DNA of 64,000 nucleotides from Streptomyces sp. BK239 (GTDB lineage Bacteria > Actinomycetota > Actinomycetes > Streptomycetales > Streptomycetaceae). Position 1 is the first letter of the stretch. Every line of letters starts with the position of its first letter. The stretch spans positions 592,170-656,169 of the forward strand of contig NZ_SHKS01000003.1 of NCBI RefSeq assembly GCF_004217285.1, read 5' to 3'. Below, one piece after another: positions 33,896-43,700 of the stretch. The position numbers and the translations under genes are program-made. The notes under the pieces are model-generated. The model searched no databases and had not been told where the DNA came from. It saw only the letters and a list, made by a program, of their open reading frames with translations.

Positions 33896-34771
33896 TCACC
33901 TCGCGCGGCCCGTCATCCGGGCTGCCGAAGTCACCGTGGCCCGGGCCTCCTGGGGGGACAGGCCCGTGCGGACCGCTGCCGTGATCAGGGGTTCGCTCAG
34001 GGTCGGGCCCAGGCCGGATTCGTAGGCGCGGCAGGCTGCCCAGAAGAGGCGGGTGTTGCGCTGGCCCTCGTGCGCGGTGAGGACGAAGTTGATCAGGCCG
34101 TCGCCCTGTGCGTCGCCCTGCGGGGAAGCGGCGTGGGTGCGGGGCGGGGGCAGGAGGAGGCGCAGGAGGGGGCGGGGGCAGGGCGCCGGCGGGAGGTGGG
34201 CCGTGCCGGGAGCCGTGGTGTAGACGCCGTGGGCGGTGCGGGAGCCGGGGCCCACCAGGTAGCCGCCGGCGCCGCGGATGTCGATGCCGGGGGCCAGGCG
34301 GCCGGCCGAGTTGGGGACGGCGACGTCCGGTGGGCCGGTGAGCCAGAGGTGGCGGCCGCCGGAGGGGGTGCGTATGACGACCGTGGGCGGGATCGTGAAC
34401 AGGTGGCGCAGGGCCAGTTCCCGCAGGGCCGCCGTGGCGTCCGTGCCCGACTTGGTGTCGAGGTCGACGCCGATGAGGTGGTGCGGGGGCAGGCCGCAGG
34501 CGATGCCGTAGCCCGTGGCCCACGGGGCGCGGGCGAAGAGGTCGCGGACGCGGGCCGGGTCGGTGGAGGCGTCGTGGACGCCGTGGCCGGGGCGACCGCA
34601 CTCGCCGTGGCAGGGCGGGGCCGTCGGGTCGTCACCGCGGTGCGGGGAGCGCAGGGCGGGGAGCTTCGTCCGGGACAGGGGGATGACGGCCAAGCCGCGT
34701 TCGGCGGCCGACAGGGCATGGGCGAGGGCCAGGGTGCCGGCCTGCCGGGGGTACCGGTCGGTGGTGGCCAT
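33896..34771 (-). CDS. Prim-Pol domain protein (bifunctional primase/polymerase N-terminal)
   Basis: The ATG at 34771 (MATTDRYPRQAGTLALAHAL) gives 291 residues. Upstream in-frame codons lack a ribosome-binding site. The fold is a full Prim-Pol catalytic core. The acidic metal pair is in LIGVDLDTKSGTDA, with RTPSGGRHLWLTG and GIDIRGAGGYLVGPGS downstream. A zinc-like CHGECGRPGHG precedes them. A C-terminal helical region of about 60 residues (QRNTRLFWAACRAYESG) resembles the PriCT-like tail found in plasmid and phage primases, but no helicase is attached. It may derive from a mobile element. Confidence 0.86.
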   Translation of the reverse strand: MATTDRYPRQAGTLALAHALSAAERGLAVIPLSRTKLPALRSPHRGDDPTAPPCHGECGRPGHGVHDASTDPARVRDLFARAPWATGYGIACGLPPHHLIGVDLDTKSGTDATAALRELALRHLFTIPPTVVIRTPSGGRHLWLTGPPDVAVPNSAGRLAPGIDIRGAGGYLVGPGSRTAHGVYTTAPGTAHLPPAPCPRPLLRLLLPPPRTHAASPQGDAQGDGLINFVLTAHEGQRNTRLFWAACRAYESGLGPTLSEPLITAAVRTGLSPQEARATVTSAARMTGRAR

Positions 34772-35119
34772 GCGTTCATTTTCGTATGCGTGTTCGAACA
34801 AGGCAAGGGGGTTCGCGCCGCGACGCGCCGAGGGTGAAAGCGGCAAGAGGAAAGCGGGGTGACTTGTGCCGGAACGGTTCTTCGCTTGGCCGGCCCGGCG
34901 ACCTTATGTCCCGGTTGTCGGGGACTGTGGGCTTGGCGAGTAGACAGGCGCCAACGGTGGTTTATCGACTCGTCCTCACGCTTGCGTGCTAATCGAGGCC
35001 CCCGGGAGGCTGCCGGCGGGATTCTCCGGGCAACTCTGGCCACGTGACGTCGTCGCCGCACCGGTCGGTCGACGCACCGCTCACGATCCGCTGAACAGCC
35101 CCTGTGCTGGAGGAACCTC
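34772..35119. other. Intergenic region with a short palindrome
   Basis: The 348 bp hold no credible ORF. TGTTCGAACA (34791-34800) is a perfect palindrome 20 bp before the Prim-Pol start. It may be an operator, though it does not match the LexA box spacing. Composition is slightly less GC-rich here. Confidence 0.4.
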
Positions 35120-35278
35120 ATGGCAAGCACCCGCACCGTCGTCGCCGCCGTCCCCGTCCCCGCCCGCGGAACGCCGTCGGCTCGGGCGCCTCGCGCCAGT
35201 GCGACTCCATGCAGATCGGGGGATCCGCCGCCACAGCCGTCAGCCAGGGCGACAGGAGTGCCGGGGCGGGGGCTGTAG
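35120..35278 (+). CDS. Possible 52-residue small protein
   Basis: An ATG at 35120 follows GGAGG with 6-base spacing. The frame ends at TAG 35276-35278, just before a strong hairpin. The peptide begins ASTRTVVAAVPVPARGTPS and is Arg/Pro/Ala-rich without a membrane segment. The ribosome-binding site plus hairpin pattern argues for a translated leader or small protein. The composition alone is not convincing. The hairpin could attenuate the MaoC operon downstream. Confidence 0.4.
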   Translation: MASTRTVVAAVPVPARGTPSARAPRASATPCRSGDPPPQPSARATGVPGRGL

Positions 35279-35286
35279 GGGGGTCA

Positions 35287-35328
35287 CGCGTCTGCGCGGC
35301 GGTGCTTCGGCGTCGCCGCGCAGACGCG
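35287..35328 (+). terminator. 15-bp hairpin before the MaoC operon
   Basis: CGCGTCTGCGCGGCG pairs perfectly with its complement across a 12-base loop. It lies 9 bp after the small ORF and about 20 bp before the putative -35 of the MaoC operon, so it insulates or attenuates that operon. Confidence 0.68.
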
Positions 35329-35348
35329 CTTGCGGGAGGTGAACGACC

Positions 35349-35381
35349 TTGACAAGGCCACCTGTCTGACGGACAGTCAGA
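35349..35381 (+). promoter_or_regulatory. Promoter with overlapping inverted repeats for the MaoC-thiolase operon
   Basis: TTGACA at 35349-35354 is a perfect -35. A weak -10 GACAGT lies 17 bp later. Two inverted repeats overlap the spacer and -10: CTGTC-TGACG-GACAG (35362-35376) and TCTGAC-GGACA-GTCAGA (35365-35381). This is the expected placement of a TetR-type repressor operator. No TetR gene is adjacent, so the regulator would be elsewhere. Confidence 0.48.
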
Positions 35382-35426
35382 AACCTCCGCGGCACGGTTC
35401 TGCGACGCGAGGGGGCGGTGGCGAGG

Positions 35427-36347
35427 ATGAGCGACGGGGCGGACGGGTTCCAGGCGCGGCTGAAGGCGTACGAGGGCCGGCCCGCCGCGGTCGCCGGCGT
35501 CGGCCGGGACCCCGTCAACCTGCCCATGATCCGGCACTGGTGCGAGGCGATGGGCGACGCCAACCCCGCGTACAGCGGGCCGGAGGCCGTCGCGCCGGCC
35601 ACCATGCTCCAGGCGTGGATCATGAGAGGGCTGGGGGGCGACGACCCTGCCGGCGAAAGCAGTTCGGGCCGGACGCGGGAGTACGAGGAGCTGCTGGGCC
35701 TCCTCGACGAGGCCGGCTGCACCGCCGTCGTCGCCACCGACTGCGAGCAGGAGTACGTCCGCCCCCTGCGGCCGGGCGACGAGGTCGCCTTCGACGCGGT
35801 GATCGAGTCGGTCTCCGCCCGCAAGACGACCGCCCTCGGCGCCGGGCACTTCGTCACCACCCGGACGGACGTGCGCGTCGACGGTGAACCGGTCGGCACG
35901 CACCGCTTCCGCATCCTCAAGTACGCGCCTGCGGAACGGAAACCGAGGGAACGCCGCCCCCGCCCGGTGATCAACAGGGACAACGCCGGGTTCTGGGAGG
36001 GCGTCCGCGAGCACCGCCTCCTCATCCAGCGCTGCACCGCCTGCGACACCCTGCGTTTCCCCTGGCTGCCCGGCTGCAACGCCTGTGGCGGGCAGGAATG
36101 GGACACCGTCGAGGCGAGCGGCGACGGCTCCGTCTTCTCCTACGTCGTGATGCACCACCCGCCCTTCCCGGCCTTCGACCCGCCCTACGCGGTCGGCCTG
36201 ATCGAACTCGCCGAGGGCGTGCGGATCGTCAGCGACGTGGTCGGAGTGCCCTGTGACAAGGTGCGCGTCGGGATGCCCGTACGGCTCGAATTCAGGCGTT
36301 ATGACGAGGAGTTGGTGCTGCCGGTCTTCGAGGCGGTGGCGATGTGA
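35427..36347 (+). CDS. MaoC-DUF35 fusion protein (ChsH2-like hydratase/aldolase-docking subunit)
   Basis: The start is ambiguous between the GTG at 35418 and the ATG at 35427. The ATG gives 306 residues. Residues 1-165 form a MaoC-like hot-dog domain. Residues 180-300 are a DUF35 module with a zinc ribbon (RCTACDTLRFPWLPGCNACGG: Cys pairs CxxC...CxxC) and an OB fold. In steroid-degrading actinobacteria ChsH2 has this architecture; its MaoC half pairs with ChsH1 and its DUF35 half docks the thiolase-like aldolase Ltp2. The next two genes are those partners. Confidence 0.86.
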   Translation: MSDGADGFQARLKAYEGRPAAVAGVGRDPVNLPMIRHWCEAMGDANPAYSGPEAVAPATMLQAWIMRGLGGDDPAGESSSGRTREYEELLGLLDEAGCTAVVATDCEQEYVRPLRPGDEVAFDAVIESVSARKTTALGAGHFVTTRTDVRVDGEPVGTHRFRILKYAPAERKPRERRPRPVINRDNAGFWEGVREHRLLIQRCTACDTLRFPWLPGCNACGGQEWDTVEASGDGSVFSYVVMHHPPFPAFDPPYAVGLIELAEGVRIVSDVVGVPCDKVRVGMPVRLEFRRYDEELVLPVFEAVAM

Positions 36348-36760
36348 GGCCCGGGGACGAGCTGGGGCCGCTGGAAGTGCCCGTCACCCGTACGCTGATC
36401 GTCGCCGGGGCCGTCGCCTCGCGCGACTTCCAGGACGTGCACCACGACCCGGAGGCCGCCCGCGCGAAGGGCTCTCCCGACGTCTTCATGAACATCCTCA
36501 CCACCAACGGCCTGGTCGGCCGCTTCATCACCGACCACTTCGGTTCGACGGCGGTGCTGCGCAGGGTCGCCATCCGGCTCGGGGCACCCAACTACCCGGG
36601 GGACACGATGGTGTTGCGGGGCACGGTGGAGGAGGTCGACGGCCGCACGGCGGTGGTGCGGGTCCTGGGCGAGAACGGCCTCGGGCGACACGTCACCGGC
36701 ACGGTCACGGTCACCGTCCCCGGCGACGGCGACGAGCGGCCGGCCGGAGGCGTCGTATGA
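36344..36760 (+). CDS. MaoC-like enoyl-CoA hydratase subunit (ChsH1-like)
   Basis: The GTG at 36344 overlaps the previous stop. The 138-residue hot-dog protein carries the hydratase-2 catalytic motif as RDFQDVHHDPEAARAKGSPD (Asp and His about five residues apart) and INxLTTNGLVGRFITDHFG. It probably supplies the active site for a heteromeric enoyl-CoA hydratase with the MaoC-DUF35 protein. The stop overlaps the thiolase start by 4 bp, so all three are coupled. Confidence 0.87.
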   Translation: MRPGDELGPLEVPVTRTLIVAGAVASRDFQDVHHDPEAARAKGSPDVFMNILTTNGLVGRFITDHFGSTAVLRRVAIRLGAPNYPGDTMVLRGTVEEVDGRTAVVRVLGENGLGRHVTGTVTVTVPGDGDERPAGGVV

Positions 36761-37923
36761 GCGTCCGTACGCGGGACCTCCTCGGCGGACGGGCCGCCGT
36801 CGCCGGCATCGGGGCGACCGAGTTCTCCAAGGACTCCGGGCGCAGCGAGCTGCGGCTGGCCGTGGAGGCGGTGCGGGCGGCGCTGGACGACGCCGGGCTC
36901 ACGGCGGCGGACGTGGACGGCCTGGTGACGTTCACCATGGACACCAGCCCGGAGATCACCGTGGCCCAGGCGTGCGGCATGGGCGAGCTGTCCTTCTTCT
37001 CCCGCGTCCACTACGGCGGGGGCGCGGCCTGCGCGACCGTCCAGCAGGCCGCGCTCGCCGTCGCCGCCGGGGTCGCCGACGTCGTCGTCTGCTACCGCGC
37101 CTTCAACGAGCGCTCGGGCCGCCGTTTCGGCTCGGGCGTACGGCAGCGGGAGCCGTCGGCGGAGGGCACGGCGCTCGGGTGGACGCTGCCGTTCGGGCTG
37201 CTCACCCCCGCCTCCTGGGTGGCGATGGCGGCGCAGCGCTACCTGCACGCGTACGGGCTGACCCCGGAGGCGTTCGGGCACGTGGCCGTCACCGCCCGCC
37301 GGCACGCGGCGGCGAATCCGGCGGCGTACTTCCACGGCAGGCCGATCACCCTCGCCGAACACGCGGCCTCCCGGTGGATCGTCGAGCCGCTGCGGCTGCT
37401 GGACTGCTGCCAGGAGACCGACGGCGGGCAGGCGCTGGTCGTCACCTCCGTGGAGCGCGCCCGGGACCTGCGACATCCGCCCGCCGTCGTGGCCGCCGCG
37501 GCCCAGGGCGCGGGCCGGGCGCAGGAGCAGATGACCAGTTTCTACCGCGACGACCTGACCGGGCTGCCGGAGATGGGCGTGGTCGCCCGCCAGCTGTGGC
37601 GGACCTCGGGCCTCGCGCCCGCCGACATCGACGTGGGGATCCTGTACGACCACTTCACGCCGTTCGTGCTGGCGCAGCTGGAGGAGTTCGGGTTCTGCCC
37701 GCCCGGCGAGGCCGCCGCCTTCGTGGCCGAGGACCGTCTCCCGCTCAACACCCACGGGGGCCAGCTCGGCGAGGCGTACCTCCACGGTATGAACGGCATC
37801 GCGGAGGCGGTACGCCAGTTGCGGGGCACGTCCGTGAACCAGGTGCCGGGCACGGCGCGCACCCTGGTGACGGCGGGCACGGGTGTACCGACCTCGGGTC
37901 TGGTGCTCGTCGCCGACGACTGA
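36757..37923 (+). CDS. Thiolase-like lipid-transfer protein (Ltp2-type aldolase)
   Basis: The ATG at 36757 overlaps the previous stop. The 388-residue protein has the thiolase fold of the SCP-x/Ltp2 group: VAGIGATEFSKDSGRS, GGGAACATVQQAA (the usual nucleophile region), CCQETDGGQALVVTS and LNTHGGQLGEAYLHGMNG. The HGG motif is kept and the classical second catalytic Cys near the C-terminus is not, which fits retro-aldolases rather than thiolases. With its two neighbours it forms a hydratase-aldolase set for shortening a branched acyl-CoA side chain. The true substrate is unknown. Confidence 0.88.
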   Translation: MSVRTRDLLGGRAAVAGIGATEFSKDSGRSELRLAVEAVRAALDDAGLTAADVDGLVTFTMDTSPEITVAQACGMGELSFFSRVHYGGGAACATVQQAALAVAAGVADVVVCYRAFNERSGRRFGSGVRQREPSAEGTALGWTLPFGLLTPASWVAMAAQRYLHAYGLTPEAFGHVAVTARRHAAANPAAYFHGRPITLAEHAASRWIVEPLRLLDCCQETDGGQALVVTSVERARDLRHPPAVVAAAAQGAGRAQEQMTSFYRDDLTGLPEMGVVARQLWRTSGLAPADIDVGILYDHFTPFVLAQLEEFGFCPPGEAAAFVAEDRLPLNTHGGQLGEAYLHGMNGIAEAVRQLRGTSVNQVPGTARTLVTAGTGVPTSGLVLVADD

Positions 37924-37935
37924 GCGCCTGAGTGA

Positions 37936-37967
37936 CTGGGCGGCTGGGCGGCTGGGCGGCTGGGCGG
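37936..37967. repeat. 8-bp tandem repeat
   Basis: CTGGGCGG is repeated four times in direct tandem just after the thiolase gene. It is a simple slippage-prone microsatellite. The rest of 37924-38184 has no gene. Confidence 0.9.
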
Positions 37968-38184
37968 CGAAGAAGCGCGAGCACTGCCGCCCGGCCGGGC
38001 GGCACTGAAGCGCGACGACGGCTGACCGGCCGTGCCGCGCATGACCGCGCCCCCTCGGGGGGACGCTCCGCCCCCCGTCCACCTTCAGGAGGTCGAGCCG
38101 GCTCCACCCCTACAACCTGAGAGGGACCCGGCTTCGGCACCTGCGGCCGATCCGCCGGGCGGGGCGCGAACCTAGCGTGGAGCC

Positions 38185-38733
38185 ATGACCACACCCGTCT
38201 GCACCAGCGCGTCCGACGGCATGAGGCGGCCCGCGCCGTACCCGTCGTTCGCGTCGTACGTCAGGGCCCGTCAGCCGGTGCTGCTGCGCACCGCCCGGTC
38301 GCTGACCGCGAACCCGAGCGACGCGGAGGACCTGCTGCAGACCGCGCTGGCCAAGACGTACGTCGCGTGGGAGCGGATCGAGGACCACCGGGCCGTCGAC
38401 GGGTACGTCCGCCGGGCCCTGGTCAACACCCGCACGTCGCAGTGGCGCAAGCGCAGGGTCGACGAGTTCGCGTGCGACGAGCTGCCCGAGCCGGAGCCGC
38501 TGCCGGGCGGGACAGATCCGGCCGAGCAGCAGGCGCTGCACGACGCGATGTGGCGGGCGATCATGCGGCTGCCGGCGCGGCAGCGGGCGATGGTAGTCCT
38601 CAGGTACTACGAGGATCTGAGCGAGGCGCAGACGGCGGAGGTGCTCGGCGTCTCGGTCGGCACGGTGAAGTCGGCGGTGTCCCGGGCCCTCGGCAAGCTC
38701 CGGGAGGACCCTGAGCTGGACGTTGTTCGATAG
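38185..38733 (+). CDS. SigE-family ECF RNA polymerase sigma factor
   Basis: The 182-residue protein has sigma region 2 (YVRARQPVLLRTARSLTANPSDAEDLLQ) and region 4 (RLPARQRAMVVLRYYEDLSEAQTAEVLGVSVGTVKSAVSRAL). This is the compact ECF architecture of the streptomycete SigE-family/SACE-like group. No anti-sigma factor follows, so control may be at expression. The first 20 residues are variable. The gene starts 260 bp after the thiolase gene and probably has its own promoter. Confidence 0.92.
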   Translation: MTTPVCTSASDGMRRPAPYPSFASYVRARQPVLLRTARSLTANPSDAEDLLQTALAKTYVAWERIEDHRAVDGYVRRALVNTRTSQWRKRRVDEFACDELPEPEPLPGGTDPAEQQALHDAMWRAIMRLPARQRAMVVLRYYEDLSEAQTAEVLGVSVGTVKSAVSRALGKLREDPELDVVR

Positions 38734-38830
38734 CGTGCTGAACTGGGCATTCAGGACGCGCTTCAACGGATCCTGAGCGATCCGGGGGCCGATCCCTGAC
38801 GAGTCCTGATCGATCATCGCTCCCCTAGTG

Positions 38831-38848
38831 ACATACCGCGCGGTATGT
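38831..38848. promoter_or_regulatory. Perfect 18-bp palindromic operator upstream of acyl-CoA ligase
   Basis: ACATACCGCGCGGTATGT is identical on both strands. It lies 63 bp before the GTG of the fadD-like gene, at the expected promoter position, and has the shape of a TetR-family operator. No TetR gene is adjacent, so the regulator is distal. Confidence 0.77.
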
Positions 38849-38910
38849 GCGCAGAATCAGCGCAACCGTTACCACCGCGTAGGCAATGTCGCCGCACCTG
38901 GGAGGACGCC

Positions 38911-40569
<1,659 letters not shown>

Positions 40570-40582
40570 CCTGAACAGCAGT

Positions 40583-40617
40583 CAGGAGCCCCCGAACCGG
40601 TAGGTCGGGGGCTCCTG
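40583..40617. terminator. 13-bp hairpin terminator
   Basis: CAGGAGCCCCCGA pairs perfectly with TCGGGGGCTCCTG across a 9-base loop. It lies between fadD and the convergent hybrid-kinase-like gene and can serve both. Confidence 0.83.
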
Positions 40618-40760
40618 TCGTGCGCTTGCCCGAGCCGGGCCGGTGAGGCCGCACGCGTGGGTGTGCTGTGCCGGGCCGGGCACGCATCCGTCGCGCGCCG
40701 CAGGGCCGCGGTGGACCGACGGGACCGCCCCGCACTCCTCGGAGGGCGGGGCGGCGGGCG

Positions 40761-43700
40761 TCAGTTGGTGCCGATGCGGGCCAGCAGGTCGACGATCCGG
40801 TCCTGGACCTCGGTGCTGGTGGACCGTTCCGCGAGGAACAGCACCGTCTCGCCGGACGCCAGCCGCGGCAGGTCGGCCTGGTCGACGGCGGCGGTGTAGA
40901 CGACCAGCGGGGTGCGGTTGAGCTGCTGGTTGGCCCGCAGCCAGTCGACGATCCCGGCCTGCCCGCGGTGCACCTGCATCAGGTCCATCACCACAAGATT
41001 CGGCCGCAGTTGCGAGGCCAGCGTGACCGCGTCCGCGTCGCTCGCCGCCCGGGCCACCTGCATACCGCGCCGCTCCAGCGTCGAGGTCAGCGCCAGCGCG
41101 ATCTCCGCGTGCTCCTCGACGAGCAGCACCCGCGGCGGATGCTGCTCGCTGTCACGCGGGGCGAGCGCCTTCAGCAGAACGGCGGGATCGGCGCCGTACG
41201 CCGCCTCGCGCGTCGCCTGTCCGAGACCGGCCGTGACCAGCACCGGCACCTCGGCGGCCACCGCCGCCTGACGCAGCGACTGCAGCGCGGTGCGCGTGAT
41301 GGGCCCGGTCAGCGGGTCGACGAACAGCGCGGCCGGGAAGGCGGCGATCTGCGCGTCGACCTCCTCGCGGGAGTGCACGATCACCGGACGGTACCCGCGG
41401 TCGCTGAGCGCCTGCTGGGTGCTGACGTCCGGGGCCGGCCAGACCAGCAGCCGACGCGGGTTGTCCAGGGGCTCCGGCGGCAGTTCGTCGTCCAGCGGCT
41501 GCGGACGCGGCGGGTCCGCCACCTCGACGGCCCCGCCCGGCCCGTCGAGCGGCTCGGGCCCCTCGGCGGCGTTCTCGTCCGGGGCGCCTATGGCGTACGA
41601 CCGCCCGACCCCCTCGGTCCCGGGCGCGAGCCGCGTCTGCCCGGCCATCGACTGCCCGGGCAGCGGCTGGCCCGCGAGGGACGGCTGCGGCGCGGGCGGG
41701 GCCTGCGGAGCGGCCGCCGGCGCCTGAGGCACGGGGGCCTGCGCCACGGCGGGCTGCTCGTTCTGCGGGTGCGGACGTGCCGTCTGCTCCGGTCGCGCGG
41801 CCGGGTCGGGCGGCGTGCCCAGCTTGCGGCGGCGGCCGGAACCGCCCGGCGTGTTCGGCGCGGGCGTGCCCGAGGGCTGGAGCGGCTGCGGCGCCTGACG
41901 CGCCGCCGCCTGCTGGACCTGGGCGGCCTGACGGGTGAACGGCACGCCCTGGCCGAGCGTCCGCACGCTGATCGCGCGTCCCTGTGTGGAGTTGGGGTCC
42001 TCGGGCCGGGCGGCGGTCTCCGCCGGCAGCGGCTGCGCGACCCGCGGCTGGGCCACGGCGGCCTCCGGCGGCAACGGGGTGCCGGTGCTCGGAGTGGTCG
42101 TCGGCGCGGGCTCGTTCACAGGAGCGGGGGCCGCTGCCTGGGCGGGAGCCGCCTGGGCCGGGGCAGCCGGGAGCGGCTGCCCCGGGGCGGCGGCCTGTCC
42201 GGCTGCGGCGGCGGGCGCGGCGGCGGGCCGGCCGACGGTCGGCTGCCCAGGTGCGGCCGGTTGCGCGGGAGCCGGCCGGCCCGGATCGGCCTGACCTGCC
42301 GCGCCCTGCGCGGGTACGGCGACCCCCGGCTGCTGTCCGTTCGGATCCGGCTGGACCTGTGCGACGGGCTGCCCCGCGGTCGCCGCCGCCCCACCGTTCT
42401 CCTGCGGCTGAGCCTGCGCCTGCGCGGGGACGGCACCGGGCGGCACAGCGCCGGGCGCCTCGGCGGCCTCCGCCGCCGGCTGACCCACTGCACGCCTACG
42501 ACGCCCCGTGGGCGCGCTCGTCGGATGCGGCTGGGGAGGCGTGTGGTCGTCGGCCTGGTCGAGCGGGGCGGCGTCATGGCGTGCCTGGTCGAGCAGGGCG
42601 TCCTCGGACGTGCCCTGTGCCGGAACCTGAGCCGGCGTCGGCTGCTGGACCGCCTGAGCGGGCGCCGGAACCTGCTGTCCCGCTACGGGAACCGGGATCG
42701 GCCCCGGCTGCCCGGGCGCGGGAATCCGCACCGACTGCCCCGGCACGGGCACCTGCTGCCCCGGCACGGGGGCCTGCTGCCCCGCCGCAGGAACCTGCTG
42801 GCCCGGCACCGGAACCTGCTGGCCCGCCGCAGGAACCGGAACCACAGGAACGGGAACCGGCATGGGCATCGGCATGGGCACCGGCTGCGCGTCGGGCCCC
42901 GGCACCTGTCCCACGGGCTGTGCGCCCGCGGCACCCTCGGCTCCGGCGGCGCCCTCGACCCCGGCGGTCGCCTCGTCCTCGGCCGGCCGGTCCGCCTCGG
43001 CCGGCGGCAGGGCGAACACCGTGCGGGGCGCGGCCTCCTGCGCGGCGGCGCGCTCGTTCGCGGCGGCCAGGGCGCGCCGACGGCGTCCGGTCGGCTGCGC
43101 GCCGCCCTCGCCGTCCGCCGCCTCGCCCGGCGCGGGCGCTCCCGCCACCGCCGGCAGGGCGGGCGGCAGCGCGTGCTGTTCGTCGCCGGCGCGCCGGGCC
43201 CGGCGTCCGGCGGGCGCGGGCACGCCCTGCGGCGGAACGGTGCCGCCGAGACCCGTGCCCGAGGCCGCGGTCCCCGCCGCGTGCTCGTCGGCGGTGACGA
43301 CCGCGCCCTCCGAGACACCGGAACCCGCGCCCGGGGCGGCGCTCTCCGCGTCGCCGACCGCGGGCTCGGCGGGCCGTCCGCGGCGCCGCCCGGTGCCCCC
43401 GGAGGCGTCCGTCTGCTCCTCCGGCGTCTCTGCCTGCGGCTCCTCGGCGGCCGGCCCCCGCCGGCGCCGCCGTCCGGTCGGCGTGGCGGCCTCCGCCTCG
43501 CCGCCGTCCGCGGCCGCGTCGGGAAGGTCGCTCTCCAGGAAGGCGTCCACGGAGGACCGCCGGGCCCGCCGCCGTCCCGCGCCGGACCCCGGCGCGCCCG
43601 CGGCCATGCCGTCGGGGGCCACCGCCTCCAGCGCTCCCGCGCCCGCCGCCATCCCGTCGTGCCCTGCCTGCGCGGGCAGCGCGAGCGCGGAGCCCACGGG

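Noticed and set aside
34791..34800. LexA/SOS box before the Prim-Pol gene
   Set aside because: TGTTCGAACA has no 4-base spacer between half sites, so it does not fit the actinobacterial SOS box.
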